NCBI RefSeq assembly: GCF_021726515.1
Contig: NZ_JAKKCJ010000001.1
Location: 558,001-622,000, forward strand
Length of the DNA: 64,000 nt
Reading direction: 5' to 3'
Origin: Vibrio sp. CK2-1
GTDB taxonomy: Bacteria > Pseudomonadota > Gammaproteobacteria > Enterobacterales > Vibrionaceae
Positions 25,834 to 34,968 of this stretch are shown one piece after another (position 1 is the stretch's first letter; every line of letters starts with the position of its first letter). The position numbers and the translations under genes were made by a program. The notes below the pieces were generated by a model. That model ran no database searches. It worked only from the letters and a program-made list of their open reading frames with translations, and was not told the origin of the DNA.

Positions 25834-26943
25834 GTGAATAAATCAATTTTGGTATTGGGGACGCGTGGCATCCCGAACCTTCTCGGTGGGGTTGAGTCTC
25901 ATTGCCAATCCTTGTACCCATTACTGGTTGAGAAATATGGTTTAGATATCACGGTCACCGCCCGTAAACCTTATGTTTCTTATAGTGAAAGCTCATATCA
26001 TGGCGTTAAGCTCAAAGCGTTGCCTGCACTCACTAATAAGTCCCTTGAAGCGCCAGTCCATTCATTGCTGGCGGCACTTTATGCGATAAAAAGCAAAGCG
26101 GACATTGTTCATGTGCATGCCATCGGCCCAGGTTTAGTCACGCCATTATTACGTTTATTTGGCAAGAAAGTGGTGTTTACCCATCACAGCCAAAATTATG
26201 ATCACCAGAAATGGGGTAAGTTAGCTAAATTTATCCTACGGCTAGGTGAAAAATTTGCAATGAAGTTTGCCTCTGAAGTGATTGTTATTTCAGATTTTAT
26301 GCAGGATTTAATGAGTGAGAAATATGGCCGTGATAACTGCCATCTCATCTTTAATGGTGTTAATCCGCCGCAACTGCCCGATCAAGACAAGGTGGCTGAG
26401 TATCTATCAAAACACGGCCTGCAAGCGAGAGAGTATGTCGTGGCGGTTGGCAGATTCTCGCAAGAAAAAGGCTTAGACGTTTTATTAGAGGCATACAAGC
26501 GTAGTGGGATCAATAAAAAGTTAGTCTTGGTAGGGGATAATGACCACCCGACGGATTACAGTGAATCGTTAAAAGAAGCCGCTAGAAATACCGAAGGTGT
26601 GGTATTGACTGGATTTTTATCTGGTGACGAATTACAAAGCATCTTTTCACAAGCGGATACTTTCGTTTTACCCTCATTTAGTGAAGGTTTACCGATAGCG
26701 CTATTAGAAGCGATGTCTTTTTCTCTGCCTGCTATTGTTAGTGATATTCCAGCTAATAAAGCCGTGCATTTACCTGATAGTTACTACTTCCCGTGTGGTG
26801 ACAGCCAGCGCCTAGCTGAGATGTTGATAGATCAGGTTGATCAAGCTCCTGTGTCTTATGATGAATATCTAAAAAGGTATGACTGGGATTTAATCGCACA
26901 GCAGACCTATGACGTTTACTTGCTTGCGGCTGATGAGAAGTAA
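25834..26943 (+). CDS. GT4-family glycosyltransferase (third of three)
   Basis: It starts with GTG at 25834, giving MNKSILVLGTRGIPNLLGGVE, the glycine-rich acceptor loop of GT4 enzymes. The 369-aa protein contains DIVHVHAIGPG, THHSQNYDHQKWGK, VGRFSQEKGLDVLLEAY, VLVGDND and FSEGLPIALLEAMSF, covering both lobes of the GT-B fold with the conserved Glu. It is preceded by a 50-bp gap after the second transferase and belongs to the same transcript. Confidence 0.9.
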   Translation: MNKSILVLGTRGIPNLLGGVESHCQSLYPLLVEKYGLDITVTARKPYVSYSESSYHGVKLKALPALTNKSLEAPVHSLLAALYAIKSKADIVHVHAIGPGLVTPLLRLFGKKVVFTHHSQNYDHQKWGKLAKFILRLGEKFAMKFASEVIVISDFMQDLMSEKYGRDNCHLIFNGVNPPQLPDQDKVAEYLSKHGLQAREYVVAVGRFSQEKGLDVLLEAYKRSGINKKLVLVGDNDHPTDYSESLKEAARNTEGVVLTGFLSGDELQSIFSQADTFVLPSFSEGLPIALLEAMSFSLPAIVSDIPANKAVHLPDSYYFPCGDSQRLAEMLIDQVDQAPVSYDEYLKRYDWDLIAQQTYDVYLLAADEK

Positions 26944-27004
26944 CGTCTACTAATCCTTTGATAAAGTTACAGGCAGCATTGATTGCTGTAAAGAGGCGAT
27001 AAGC

Positions 27005-27418
27005 GTGGAGCAAAAGTACACTGAAGAACAGCGACAGGTCATTTCTCGTGTGATGCGAGCAATACCTCAAGAGGTTCTTAATAGCTTTGATAGTAAGCAA
27101 CGAGACGCGATTGAAATGGCTGTTGCCGTTAACAATGTAAGAAATGATCACTATGTTGATTTTCGACCAGTAATCGGTTTTGGTCGCTGGCGTTATTATG
27201 CGGTATTTTTGCTAGGTAAAGACCGACGTAAGACTCCAGAGCGATCAAGCTCATTATCCATGATGCTAAAATCACTGTTTATTCTTGCGAGTATTTTTGT
27301 GCTTTTTGCTTGTGCTGTTTTAGTCATGTATTTAATTAAATCGGCATTGGGTATTGATATTTTTCAGCATTTTTCTTTTGGTGTATGGGATTACTTCCAA
27401 AGTCATTTTTTAAATTAA
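27005..27418 (+). CDS. Small membrane protein of the exopolysaccharide operon
   Basis: A GTG start at 27005 gives 137 aa. Residues 1-60 are soluble and charged (TEEQRQVISRVMRAIPQEVLNSF). About residues 92-115 form one strong membrane helix (LFILASIFVLFACAVLVMYLI), and the tail is aromatic. I recognise no catalytic motif. Its place near the end of the operon, after the transferases, resembles the small vpsQ-type gene at the end of the vps-II locus, but I could not verify homology. It could be an accessory factor for export or polymerisation. Confidence 0.65.
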   Translation: MEQKYTEEQRQVISRVMRAIPQEVLNSFDSKQRDAIEMAVAVNNVRNDHYVDFRPVIGFGRWRYYAVFLLGKDRRKTPERSSSLSMMLKSLFILASIFVLFACAVLVMYLIKSALGIDIFQHFSFGVWDYFQSHFLN

Positions 27419-27459
27419 ATTTAATCGGTCGTATGAGTCATAGGTTTTAATATTTATTT

Positions 27460-28818
27460 ATGTTTAAAAGAAAATCATTTATTTCTGTTTTTGTAATTAG
27501 TATGACAATCGCTCTATTTACAGCGGGCTGTGGTAATAATGAATACCCATGGAAGCAAGATAATTCCTCGACTAGTGATAATCGTGAACAATATGCAATG
27601 GAAAACCCATTTGACTACATTGTGAATAGCGATGATCCTAATGCGCCACAATGGAATCAAAGCTTAAATAATGGTGTGGGTGGTTATGAGCCGAAGCCAA
27701 CCGATACTCGTGAGCAAATCGTACTTAGCCCTGAGCAACTCAATATTGCTGCAGGTGAAAGCCAAAGCTATGAAAATAAAATTATTTATATCCGAGCAGC
27801 AGAGGGTGATGAAACGCTTCATGAGCTGAATATTAAAGGTTCCTTGAGCTTTACAAACTGTTTATTGCTGTGGGATCAGTATGTTGAAGAGCAGCTTAAA
27901 TTCAAAGTAACCGGCCAACTAGACATTACCGATTCTTATGCTTTTTCACACACAGGAAGTTGGATTGCTTGGGATTTCTTAGGAAATAGTGTGATTAACT
28001 TTGACCACTTTCAAGGTACGCCGTGGACAACCATTAATGGGCCTGTGACCTATTCTGCCGTTAATTATTCAACGGTACATATGACGATTTTAAACTCTGT
28101 GAACGGTGCGGATGTGAATGTTGACCAATCACATAGTATTTGGTTAGAGATGTATCCGATGTCTGGGGATAGTACGCTTGAGCTCGCTAAAAACCATGTT
28201 TGGAGTGATTTAAACCTAGATAGCATGTGGTTGAACACAACCTTTGATATCACGGATTCTTATATCTATGAGCAAGATATCGCACTAAAACAGGAAGTAA
28301 ACTTAACGGTTGAAAATGCTACTGATGGGTTTGGTCTCGGCTGGGAAATAAGTCCAGAGTCTTTTGATAGCTCAATGCCCGATCATAGCTGTACACTAGA
28401 TGGACTCGGTAGCCCGGACGGCCGTGATGCTGCTAAAGTGGTTGATGATAAAACTTGGACATGTGGTAATAGCTCTTTAACCCTGCGTAATTCAAAAGTG
28501 TCTACAACTTGGCCTGATTTGGAAGGTGATGTTGATTTAACAGTGATGAATTCTTATTTGGTCGATCCAAGAATGTATGGACGAGATATCTCGCCAGTCG
28601 GTACTTACACGATTAAAGACTCAACCGCAGAAGCACCAATGGCAATATCTGGCGGTCAGATGTATTTAGATAATGTACAAATTCTCAATACACTGAATGC
28701 TACAGGGGCAAACAGTTTGATCCAAGGTTATAAGGTGACTAGCTTTGATCCGAATACGCCTTATACGCTGAATGAAAGTGATGGTGGCGAATATCAAGAG
28801 CTTGATGCGCCACTTTAA
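27460..28818 (+). CDS. Repeat-containing putative outer-membrane lipoprotein, last gene of the exopolysaccharide operon
   Basis: The 452-aa product begins with a signal sequence and lipobox TAGC (Cys24). After a low-complexity linker (25-85), the mature protein is built from short beta-strand repeats: DITDSY occurs at 155-160 and again at 263-268, with related text TLRNSK, TVMNSY and TIKDS further on. Such spacing suggests a right-handed beta-helix, a fold common in polysaccharide lyases and hydrolases, but I see no catalytic triad I can name. It may trim or hold the polymer at the cell surface. A terminator follows. Confidence 0.65.
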   Translation: MFKRKSFISVFVISMTIALFTAGCGNNEYPWKQDNSSTSDNREQYAMENPFDYIVNSDDPNAPQWNQSLNNGVGGYEPKPTDTREQIVLSPEQLNIAAGESQSYENKIIYIRAAEGDETLHELNIKGSLSFTNCLLLWDQYVEEQLKFKVTGQLDITDSYAFSHTGSWIAWDFLGNSVINFDHFQGTPWTTINGPVTYSAVNYSTVHMTILNSVNGADVNVDQSHSIWLEMYPMSGDSTLELAKNHVWSDLNLDSMWLNTTFDITDSYIYEQDIALKQEVNLTVENATDGFGLGWEISPESFDSSMPDHSCTLDGLGSPDGRDAAKVVDDKTWTCGNSSLTLRNSKVSTTWPDLEGDVDLTVMNSYLVDPRMYGRDISPVGTYTIKDSTAEAPMAISGGQMYLDNVQILNTLNATGANSLIQGYKVTSFDPNTPYTLNESDGGEYQELDAPL

Positions 28819-28858
28819 CGACGGGTATTAACGCGATAAATTTTCGTCGATAACTATT

Positions 28859-28915
28859 AAAAAGCTCCACTTTTCTTGCTTGAATTTCTTCAGCTTGAAA
28901 GGTGGAGCTTTTTAG
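28859..28915. terminator. Bidirectional terminator between the exopolysaccharide operon and dld
   Basis: Perfect 12-bp arms AAAAAGCTCCAC (28859-28870) and GTGGAGCTTTTT (28902-28913) give a T-run on both strands. The loop is 31 nt, with some internal pairing possible. It separates two convergent transcripts. Confidence 0.8.
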
Positions 28916-28986
28916 TTATTGGTAATAGGTTAAAACTAATGGTAGTGGTCAACTAAAGTTAAAGGTTATAGATGGCAGATATTACC

Positions 28987-31818
28987 TCACTTCGTCGCCT
29001 CATCCACCAAATACAAAATTGATTGATAAGGCAGGCCGCTGTGATGAGATAAGCCGATTTCACAGGTTAAACTATTACTAAAACCTCGGCTGCAATGTAC
29101 GGGGACTTGCCCTTTAAGTGGGGATAGGGCAGCGGCATTAAGCTCTGGGGTGTTAAAGCCTTTATCGCCAGCCCAGCCGCAACATTGAATATGCTCAGGC
29201 ACTATTACTTTCTTGGCGCAACGTTGTGCCAGTTCAATCATGGTGCTTTCCAGCCCTAGCGTACGCGCACTACAAGTCACATGAAGCATAACCGTTTCAT
29301 TAATTGGCTTTAGGTTGAGATGAGGTGTCACATGTTGCATGACAAATTCAGAAGGTTCAAACAGGTGTAACGGCTTAGTAAACTGCTCTTGGCTTTGTTT
29401 TACACACGGACTGGTATCCATCAAAATTGGGTATAAACCTTGATGGCTTGCTTGCCATAAACTGTCTTCTAAATCTTTCGCCTTACTGTCACCTAATTGG
29501 TTTAATCCTTTGCTCTTATAAGGCATACCGCAGCATTGATTATCCAAATCTTTAGGGAGAATAATATCGAAGCCCGCTTTGGTGAGTAGCGACATCGTGA
29601 CTTCTGTTAGTGATTGCTTACTATGATTCGATGTAGAGGTTCGGCTGATGCATGATGGAAAGTAAACCACTTTACGGTGTTGAACATCGGCGATTTTAAA
29701 TAGATCTTGTTGCGCTTGTTTTTGAGTATCCATCGGCAATTTATGATGGTTAGCGTTTGGGATCTCTGGTAGCCATAAAGGTAGTCGATTGCCGCTTACT
29801 CGACGAGTACCGTTGGCGACTTTGGACACCAGCGCATTGGGCAACAATTTAGAAATAATGTGGTTAATGGTGAGCCCATGTTTAACCCATTTTGTAGATC
29901 GGCTGAAATGTTCATGAGTCCAACGAGCGATTAGAGGTGCTTTGCCTGTGTGGTGTTCGGAGCGTAATTTCTTTATTAAATCGCCAGTATTTATCCCAAC
30001 CGGACAACGTTGTTCGCATAACCCTGTCGCGGCACAGGTTTCAATACCCTGGTAGTTAAACAGTTTTTCTAGTTCCGGCGCAGTTGCTTTACCATCGCGC
30101 TTTTGTTGCTGTAATTCTCGGTACAACACAATGCGTTGGCGGGGCGATAAACTTAAAGTGCGCGAAGGACAAACCGGTTCACAGAAACCACATTCAATGC
30201 AGCGGTCGACTAACTCATCGGCTTTTGGCATAGGTTTGAGATCGCTTAAATGGGCGTGGGGATTATCGTTAATAATCACACCGGGATTCAGTAAACTTTG
30301 AGGATCAAATAGCTGCTTAATTTCTTGCATCAAACGGTAGCCTTGTTTGCCCCATTCAAGTTCAACATACGGCGCCATATTGCGTCCAGTGCCGTGTTCT
30401 GCTTTGAGTGAACCTTGGTACTTCACCGCAACCAGTTGAGTCACTTCATCCATAAATTGACCATAGCGATCAATTTCGGTTTGCGCGTCAAATCCTTGGG
30501 TAAATACAAAGTGTAAGTTGCCATCTAAGGCATGTCCGAAAATAATGCCTTCAGAGTAGTCATACTTTTCAAACAACTGCTGCAGTTCACGAACGCCTTG
30601 CGCTAAGTGTTCCACTGGAAAAGCCACATCTTCAATAATGACGGTAGTACCTGATTCTCTTACCGCGCCTACTGCGGGGAATAAACCTTTACGGATATCC
30701 CACAAGCCTGCAACAGTTTTGGGATCGGAGGTAAAGGGAACCGATTCAATAATTTCAAATGAAGCCACACGCTCTAAAATGGTATCGCATTGTTGCTGTA
30801 GTTTTTCTTGGTCGTTGGCGTGGGACTCAATCAATAATGCTGCCGCTTCTAAGTCTAGGTCTTTAATAAAGCTAGGCATGCCCGGTTTATTGGCGACCGA
30901 ACGTAAAGATCGTCCATCCATCATCTCAACCGCGGCAACCGGAGAATTCGATAGAACGGTTACTGCTTGGCTAGCTTGTTCAATATTTTCAAATACCAAC
31001 AGGGCAGAGGCTTTATTAGCGTGCTCTTCTACCGTGTTGTAAGTGATTTCGGCAATAAAGCCTAATGTGCCTTCAGAGCCGATCATCAAATGTTGAATGA
31101 TCTGAATCGGGTCACTGAAATCCACTAAAGCATTAATTGAATAACCGGTGGTGTTTTTTAAACGGTATTTGTGTTGAATAAGGTGTGCCAGTTCGTGATT
31201 GGCTTTAGTGGCTTGGGCAAGAGCGCCAATTTTACTAATAAAGGTTGCATTGGACTTTTTAAAGGCTTCCACACTACTTGGATTACCAGTGTCTAAAATC
31301 GAGCCGTTGGCAAACACGATTTTCATGCTTTCTAACGTTTGGTAAGAGTTTTGCGCGGTGCCACAGCACATGCCACTGGAATTGTTGGCGGCGATACCAC
31401 CTATCTTACAAGCGTTAATAGATGCCGGATCGGGGCCGATTTTTCGTGCAAAAGGTGCAAGGTATTTATTAGCATCAGCACCAATAACTCCCGGTTGGAG
31501 CGTGATTTGTTGACCATTATCGTGAATCTGATGGGTACGCCAATCGTCGGTTAGGGTAATGAGAACGGAATCAGAAACCGCTTGGCCAGATAAACTGGTA
31601 CCTGCGGCGCGAAAAGTGAAGGGTAGTTCAAGCGTTCGACAGCAGCGCATGGCATACAGTACTTCTTCTAAATCTTTTAATCTCAACACCAACTTAGGCA
31701 CTAAGCGATAAAAACTGGCATCGGTGCCATAAGCAAGGCATTTATCTTGCTGAGTAATGATGCGATCGCTATCAATGCGTTTAACTAATGCGTGCTCAAG
31801 TTGAGAATAGATGCCCAT
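28987..31818 (-). CDS. FAD/Fe-S D-lactate dehydrogenase (Dld-II type)
   Basis: The 943-aa protein combines an N-terminal FAD-binding PCMH domain (FRAAGTSLSGQAVSDSV, GGIAANNSSGMCCG), an FAD-oxidase C-terminal domain (HALDGNLHF, KAEHGTGRNMAPYVE), a two-cluster ferredoxin domain (CIECGFCEPVCP and CAATGLCEQRCP) and a C-terminal CCG domain (CCGMPYKSKG, CCGWAGDKGF). This matches the one-piece respiratory D-lactate dehydrogenase known as Dld-II in Shewanella. It would pass electrons from D-lactate to quinone at the inner membrane. A D-2-hydroxyglutarate dehydrogenase of the YdiJ type is the main alternative. No lldEFG genes are nearby. Confidence 0.85.
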   Translation of the reverse strand: MGIYSQLEHALVKRIDSDRIITQQDKCLAYGTDASFYRLVPKLVLRLKDLEEVLYAMRCCRTLELPFTFRAAGTSLSGQAVSDSVLITLTDDWRTHQIHDNGQQITLQPGVIGADANKYLAPFARKIGPDPASINACKIGGIAANNSSGMCCGTAQNSYQTLESMKIVFANGSILDTGNPSSVEAFKKSNATFISKIGALAQATKANHELAHLIQHKYRLKNTTGYSINALVDFSDPIQIIQHLMIGSEGTLGFIAEITYNTVEEHANKASALLVFENIEQASQAVTVLSNSPVAAVEMMDGRSLRSVANKPGMPSFIKDLDLEAAALLIESHANDQEKLQQQCDTILERVASFEIIESVPFTSDPKTVAGLWDIRKGLFPAVGAVRESGTTVIIEDVAFPVEHLAQGVRELQQLFEKYDYSEGIIFGHALDGNLHFVFTQGFDAQTEIDRYGQFMDEVTQLVAVKYQGSLKAEHGTGRNMAPYVELEWGKQGYRLMQEIKQLFDPQSLLNPGVIINDNPHAHLSDLKPMPKADELVDRCIECGFCEPVCPSRTLSLSPRQRIVLYRELQQQKRDGKATAPELEKLFNYQGIETCAATGLCEQRCPVGINTGDLIKKLRSEHHTGKAPLIARWTHEHFSRSTKWVKHGLTINHIISKLLPNALVSKVANGTRRVSGNRLPLWLPEIPNANHHKLPMDTQKQAQQDLFKIADVQHRKVVYFPSCISRTSTSNHSKQSLTEVTMSLLTKAGFDIILPKDLDNQCCGMPYKSKGLNQLGDSKAKDLEDSLWQASHQGLYPILMDTSPCVKQSQEQFTKPLHLFEPSEFVMQHVTPHLNLKPINETVMLHVTCSARTLGLESTMIELAQRCAKKVIVPEHIQCCGWAGDKGFNTPELNAAALSPLKGQVPVHCSRGFSNSLTCEIGLSHHSGLPYQSILYLVDEATK

Positions 31819-32114
31819 GCTTCCTGCTTTATTATCAATATATTAACGAGGTTGTGAGCAAGTATAGGGTGTGACGGAAGCTAACAAAAGTGATAGTGAC
31901 AGAATTTGTCGGAATGGATCGTGTAAAACAAAAAAGGTAGCGAGCACTGCCTTTTGTGAGGGTGAAATTACATTACAAGCGTAATCACAACCTCAAGGGA
32001 ATGATTTTCATTGTATGTTTTATAAGCGCTTAAACAGGAAAGGTACTTAAATCACTCAAATTGAAATAAAAATCGGCTATTCTCTAATAACAAACTTTAA
32101 AGTAGGGATTGCTT

Positions 32115-34490
32115 ATGACGATGTATTCTTCCTCCCTCAGCTTATCAAGCGACAAGCTATATCACCCTGCTGAACTCGAACAGCTGCCTTGTAAATCGAC
32201 CAAAGATATTCCGCCGATTGATGAAATCGTCGGCCAAGAACGCGCGCAAAAAGCGGTGGAATTTGCGATGTCGATTAAAGACAAGGGCTACAACATATAT
32301 GCGACTGGGCAAAATGGCCTAGGTAAACGCACCATGATCTTGCGCTATTTGAATCGCCATCAACCTGACGATATGCAAGTGTTTGACTGGTGTTATGTCG
32401 CCAACTTTGAAGATATCCGCCAGCCGAAAGTACTTAAACTACCAAGCGGTATCGGCAAAGCATTTCGTCAAGATATGGAAAAACTACTGGCGAAATTGGT
32501 AAAAGCGATTCCGCTGGCGTTTGATAATGAAGTGTATTTCACCCGTTCTGAAAAGTTGAAAAATCAGCTTAATCAAAAGCAGCAATCGGCGCTTGAAGAA
32601 ATCAGCAAGATAGCGAAAGAGAAAGGGGTAAGTCTGACTATTACCTTGCAAGGTGACTATGAGTTTATCGCCATGCAAAATGAAGAAGAAGTCCATACTG
32701 AAGAAAGCTTTCTGGAATTAAGCAAAAAAGATCAGGAAAAATTCCACAGTACGATTGATGCGTTAGAAATTCAGTTGCGTGGCATGATCCGTCAATTAAC
32801 GGAGTGGGAAGAAGCGTTTAGCGAAAAGATGAAAAAGCTAAACGATGAAACCGCGCTCGAAGTTTTTTCTCATCTGATCAAAGCACTGAAAAAAAGCTAT
32901 TCAAAGTATCCAGAAATTAAGCAATATCTGACCGATCTACAAAAAGATATTGTTGAAAATGTCGACCAGTTTTTACAAGAGTCGAATGAGCAAAATGAAA
33001 TTGCCTCCGCCTCTTTAGATAGTAAATTACCGCGTCGTTATTCCATTAATGTGTTGGTCAGTCAGGCTAAAGATTCGTTTCCAATCATAGTCGAAGACAA
33101 CCCGAATTATCATTCGCTATTTGGCTGTGTGGAAACCGCGACCTACAAAGGCACTGTGTTTACCGACTTCTCACTAATTCGCGCCGGTAGCATGCACAAA
33201 GCCAATGGCGGTGTATTGCTGATGGATGCGATTAAGGTACTTGAACAACCTTATGTGTGGGATGGAATTAAACGTGCGCTACGTGCCCGCCAGTTGAGCT
33301 TAACGTCGCTGGAAAAAGAGGTCACGTTAACTGGTGCGGTTTCGCTGGATCCTGAGCCTATTCCGCTAGATGTGAAAATCATTCTGTTTGGTGATTATCG
33401 CACTTACCAATTGCTGCAGCACTACGATCCAGAATTTAGCGAACTATTCCGTGTTACGGCCGATTTTGAAGATGAAATGAAGCGTACCCCAGAAGCAGAG
33501 ATGCATTATGCACGCTTTATTTCTAGTATTGTGCATGACAACAATATGCTGCATTGCGATAAAAAAGCGATTGCTAAGATCATTGAGCACAGTTCACGTA
33601 ACGCGGGCGATCAGAATAAGTTGTCGCTCCATTCGGCGCATATTGCTAACTTATTGCGTGAGTCTAACTACGTTGCTAGAAGCGCAAAATCGAGTTTGAT
33701 TCGAGCTTCGCATGTTGAACAAGCGTTGAATAACCAACAAATGCGCGTGAGTCGTTTACAAGATAACGTGATGGAAACCTTCACCAACGGTACCACCTTA
33801 ATTAAAACCGAGGGTAGTGCGGTTGGCCAGGTAAATGCGTTGTCAGTACTCTCAACCAGCGACCACATGTTCGGTGCGCCTAATCGTATTACCGCTACCA
33901 CCGCATTTGGTGATGGCGATATTTTAGATATTGAACGCAATGTTGATCTCGGCGGAAGCATTCACTCTAAAGGTGTAATGATTTTATCTGCTTATCTAGC
34001 CTCGATTTTAGGTCGCAGCGCTAAGATTCCGCTGACTACTCATATCACTTTTGAGCAATCTTATGGGGGCGTCGATGGAGACAGTGCCTCGATGGCGGAA
34101 GTGTGCGCGATTGTTTCAGCATTTTCGAAACTCCCACTACGGCAAGATATCGCGATTACTGGCTCGATGAATCAGTTTGGTGAATCGCAGCCCATTGGTG
34201 GTGTGAATGAGAAGATCGAAGGCTTCTTTGATGTCTGTGCCATTAAAGGTAGAAGTTCAACTCAAGGGGTGATCATTCCTCAATCGAATGTCCATAACCT
34301 GATGCTACGTAAAGATATTGTTGAAGCGGTACACAAAGGCGAGTTTCATATCTGGGCAATCGAGCATGTGACGCAAGCCTTGTCGATTTTCACCGGAATA
34401 GAAGCCGGAGAATTGGAAGATGATTTCACCTATCCAGCGGGCAGTATTTTTGGTATTACCCAAGCCAAACTCAATGCACTAAGAAAATAA
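32115..34490 (+). CDS. Lon-family ATP-dependent protease (LonB/YcbZ-like)
   Basis: The ATG at 32115 has AGGGA 6 bp upstream; a TTG at 32109 is less likely. The 791-aa protein has a P-loop GQNGLGKRT (K71), a long helical insertion (about 130-300), an AAA+ region (GGVLLMDAIKVL as Walker B) and a C-terminal S16 peptidase domain. Its catalytic dyad is S657 (GDSASM) and K700 (GVNEKIEGF). It belongs to the AAA_32 group that includes E. coli YcbZ but is longer than YcbZ. It is a cytoplasmic protease whose substrates are unknown. The 296-bp gap upstream holds only a small hairpin near 31932-31955 and a weak Fur-like dyad. Confidence 0.88.
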   Translation: MTMYSSSLSLSSDKLYHPAELEQLPCKSTKDIPPIDEIVGQERAQKAVEFAMSIKDKGYNIYATGQNGLGKRTMILRYLNRHQPDDMQVFDWCYVANFEDIRQPKVLKLPSGIGKAFRQDMEKLLAKLVKAIPLAFDNEVYFTRSEKLKNQLNQKQQSALEEISKIAKEKGVSLTITLQGDYEFIAMQNEEEVHTEESFLELSKKDQEKFHSTIDALEIQLRGMIRQLTEWEEAFSEKMKKLNDETALEVFSHLIKALKKSYSKYPEIKQYLTDLQKDIVENVDQFLQESNEQNEIASASLDSKLPRRYSINVLVSQAKDSFPIIVEDNPNYHSLFGCVETATYKGTVFTDFSLIRAGSMHKANGGVLLMDAIKVLEQPYVWDGIKRALRARQLSLTSLEKEVTLTGAVSLDPEPIPLDVKIILFGDYRTYQLLQHYDPEFSELFRVTADFEDEMKRTPEAEMHYARFISSIVHDNNMLHCDKKAIAKIIEHSSRNAGDQNKLSLHSAHIANLLRESNYVARSAKSSLIRASHVEQALNNQQMRVSRLQDNVMETFTNGTTLIKTEGSAVGQVNALSVLSTSDHMFGAPNRITATTAFGDGDILDIERNVDLGGSIHSKGVMILSAYLASILGRSAKIPLTTHITFEQSYGGVDGDSASMAEVCAIVSAFSKLPLRQDIAITGSMNQFGESQPIGGVNEKIEGFFDVCAIKGRSSTQGVIIPQSNVHNLMLRKDIVEAVHKGEFHIWAIEHVTQALSIFTGIEAGELEDDFTYPAGSIFGITQAKLNALRK

Positions 34491-34522
34491 TACGGCACAA
34501 GCATTGACCTTCTAGTAACAGG

Positions 34523-34566
34523 AAGCTTTATCATTTGATCCAGTTAATTGGTAAAGCTTTTATTTT
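34523..34566 (+). terminator. Probable Rho-independent terminator of the Lon-family gene
   Basis: Arms AAGCTTTA (34523-34530) and TAAAGCTT (34552-34559), with a 21-nt loop, are followed by TTATTTT. The large loop makes it a moderate candidate. Confidence 0.6.
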
Positions 34567-34581
34567 GTGGAGGACAAATCA

Positions 34582-34692
34582 ATGGGATGTTGTAATCAAG
34601 CGCCAAACGGCGGCGGTGACTTAAAAATGGCGATGAAAGTGTTTGGGATCATCGCCTTAGTCGTACTCGTGCTGGTGGTCATTTTTGGTTAA
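34582..34692 (+). CDS. 36-aa single-pass membrane peptide
   Basis: The ATG at 34582 follows a near-perfect ribosome site (GGAGGA at 34569-34574), which strongly suggests translation. The peptide begins MGCCNQAPNGGGDLK and then forms one membrane helix (IIALVVLVLVVIFG). The CC pair and Gly-rich stretch before a helix recall small metal-binding or membrane-associated peptides, but I recognise no family. It lies just after the terminator of the Lon-family gene and 48 bp before another small gene. Confidence 0.6.
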   Translation: MGCCNQAPNGGGDLKMAMKVFGIIALVVLVLVVIFG

Positions 34693-34740
34693 TTCAAAGC
34701 TGAATCAATACAAGTAGATGATTCGAAAGGAAGTGTTTTA

Positions 34741-34959
34741 ATGCGAGAGTCATTACGAGAGAAGGTTATTGTTGTTTGTACTAAGAAAATAGAACAAAAG
34801 GGCGATAATGTCGGTGTGTCATTTTACGCCTTTTTCGCCAATAAAAACGATAATCCAGAGCTTTTAATGGAAGCCGCAACTTGGTGGATCCAAACGCATA
34901 AGCTAGATCACTTTGAGAAAGCCACCAAGATCATTGAGATGGTGAAAGCGGGAAAGTAG
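34741..34959 (+). CDS. Small conserved-looking soluble protein (72 aa, DUF6500-like)
   Basis: AAAGGAAG at 34727-34734 supports the ATG at 34741. The 72-aa product is charged and helical, with FYAFFANKNDNPELLMEAATWWI in the middle and no signal or membrane helix. It resembles short uncharacterised proteins grouped as DUF6500, a resemblance from memory that I cannot verify. It may be co-transcribed with the 36-aa peptide upstream. Function unknown. Confidence 0.6.
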   Translation: MRESLREKVIVVCTKKIEQKGDNVGVSFYAFFANKNDNPELLMEAATWWIQTHKLDHFEKATKIIEMVKAGK

Positions 34960-34968
34960 CCCTTTGGA

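Noticed and set aside
26753..27151. 132-codon minus-strand ORF across the end of the third glycosyltransferase and the start of the small membrane protein
   Set aside because: It overlaps two plus-strand genes of the operon and its product has no recognisable domain.
32000..32012. Fur box AATGATTTTCATT upstream of the Lon-family gene
   Set aside because: Only the inner 13 bp are symmetric and the outer bases of the 19-bp consensus do not match; nothing iron-related is adjacent.
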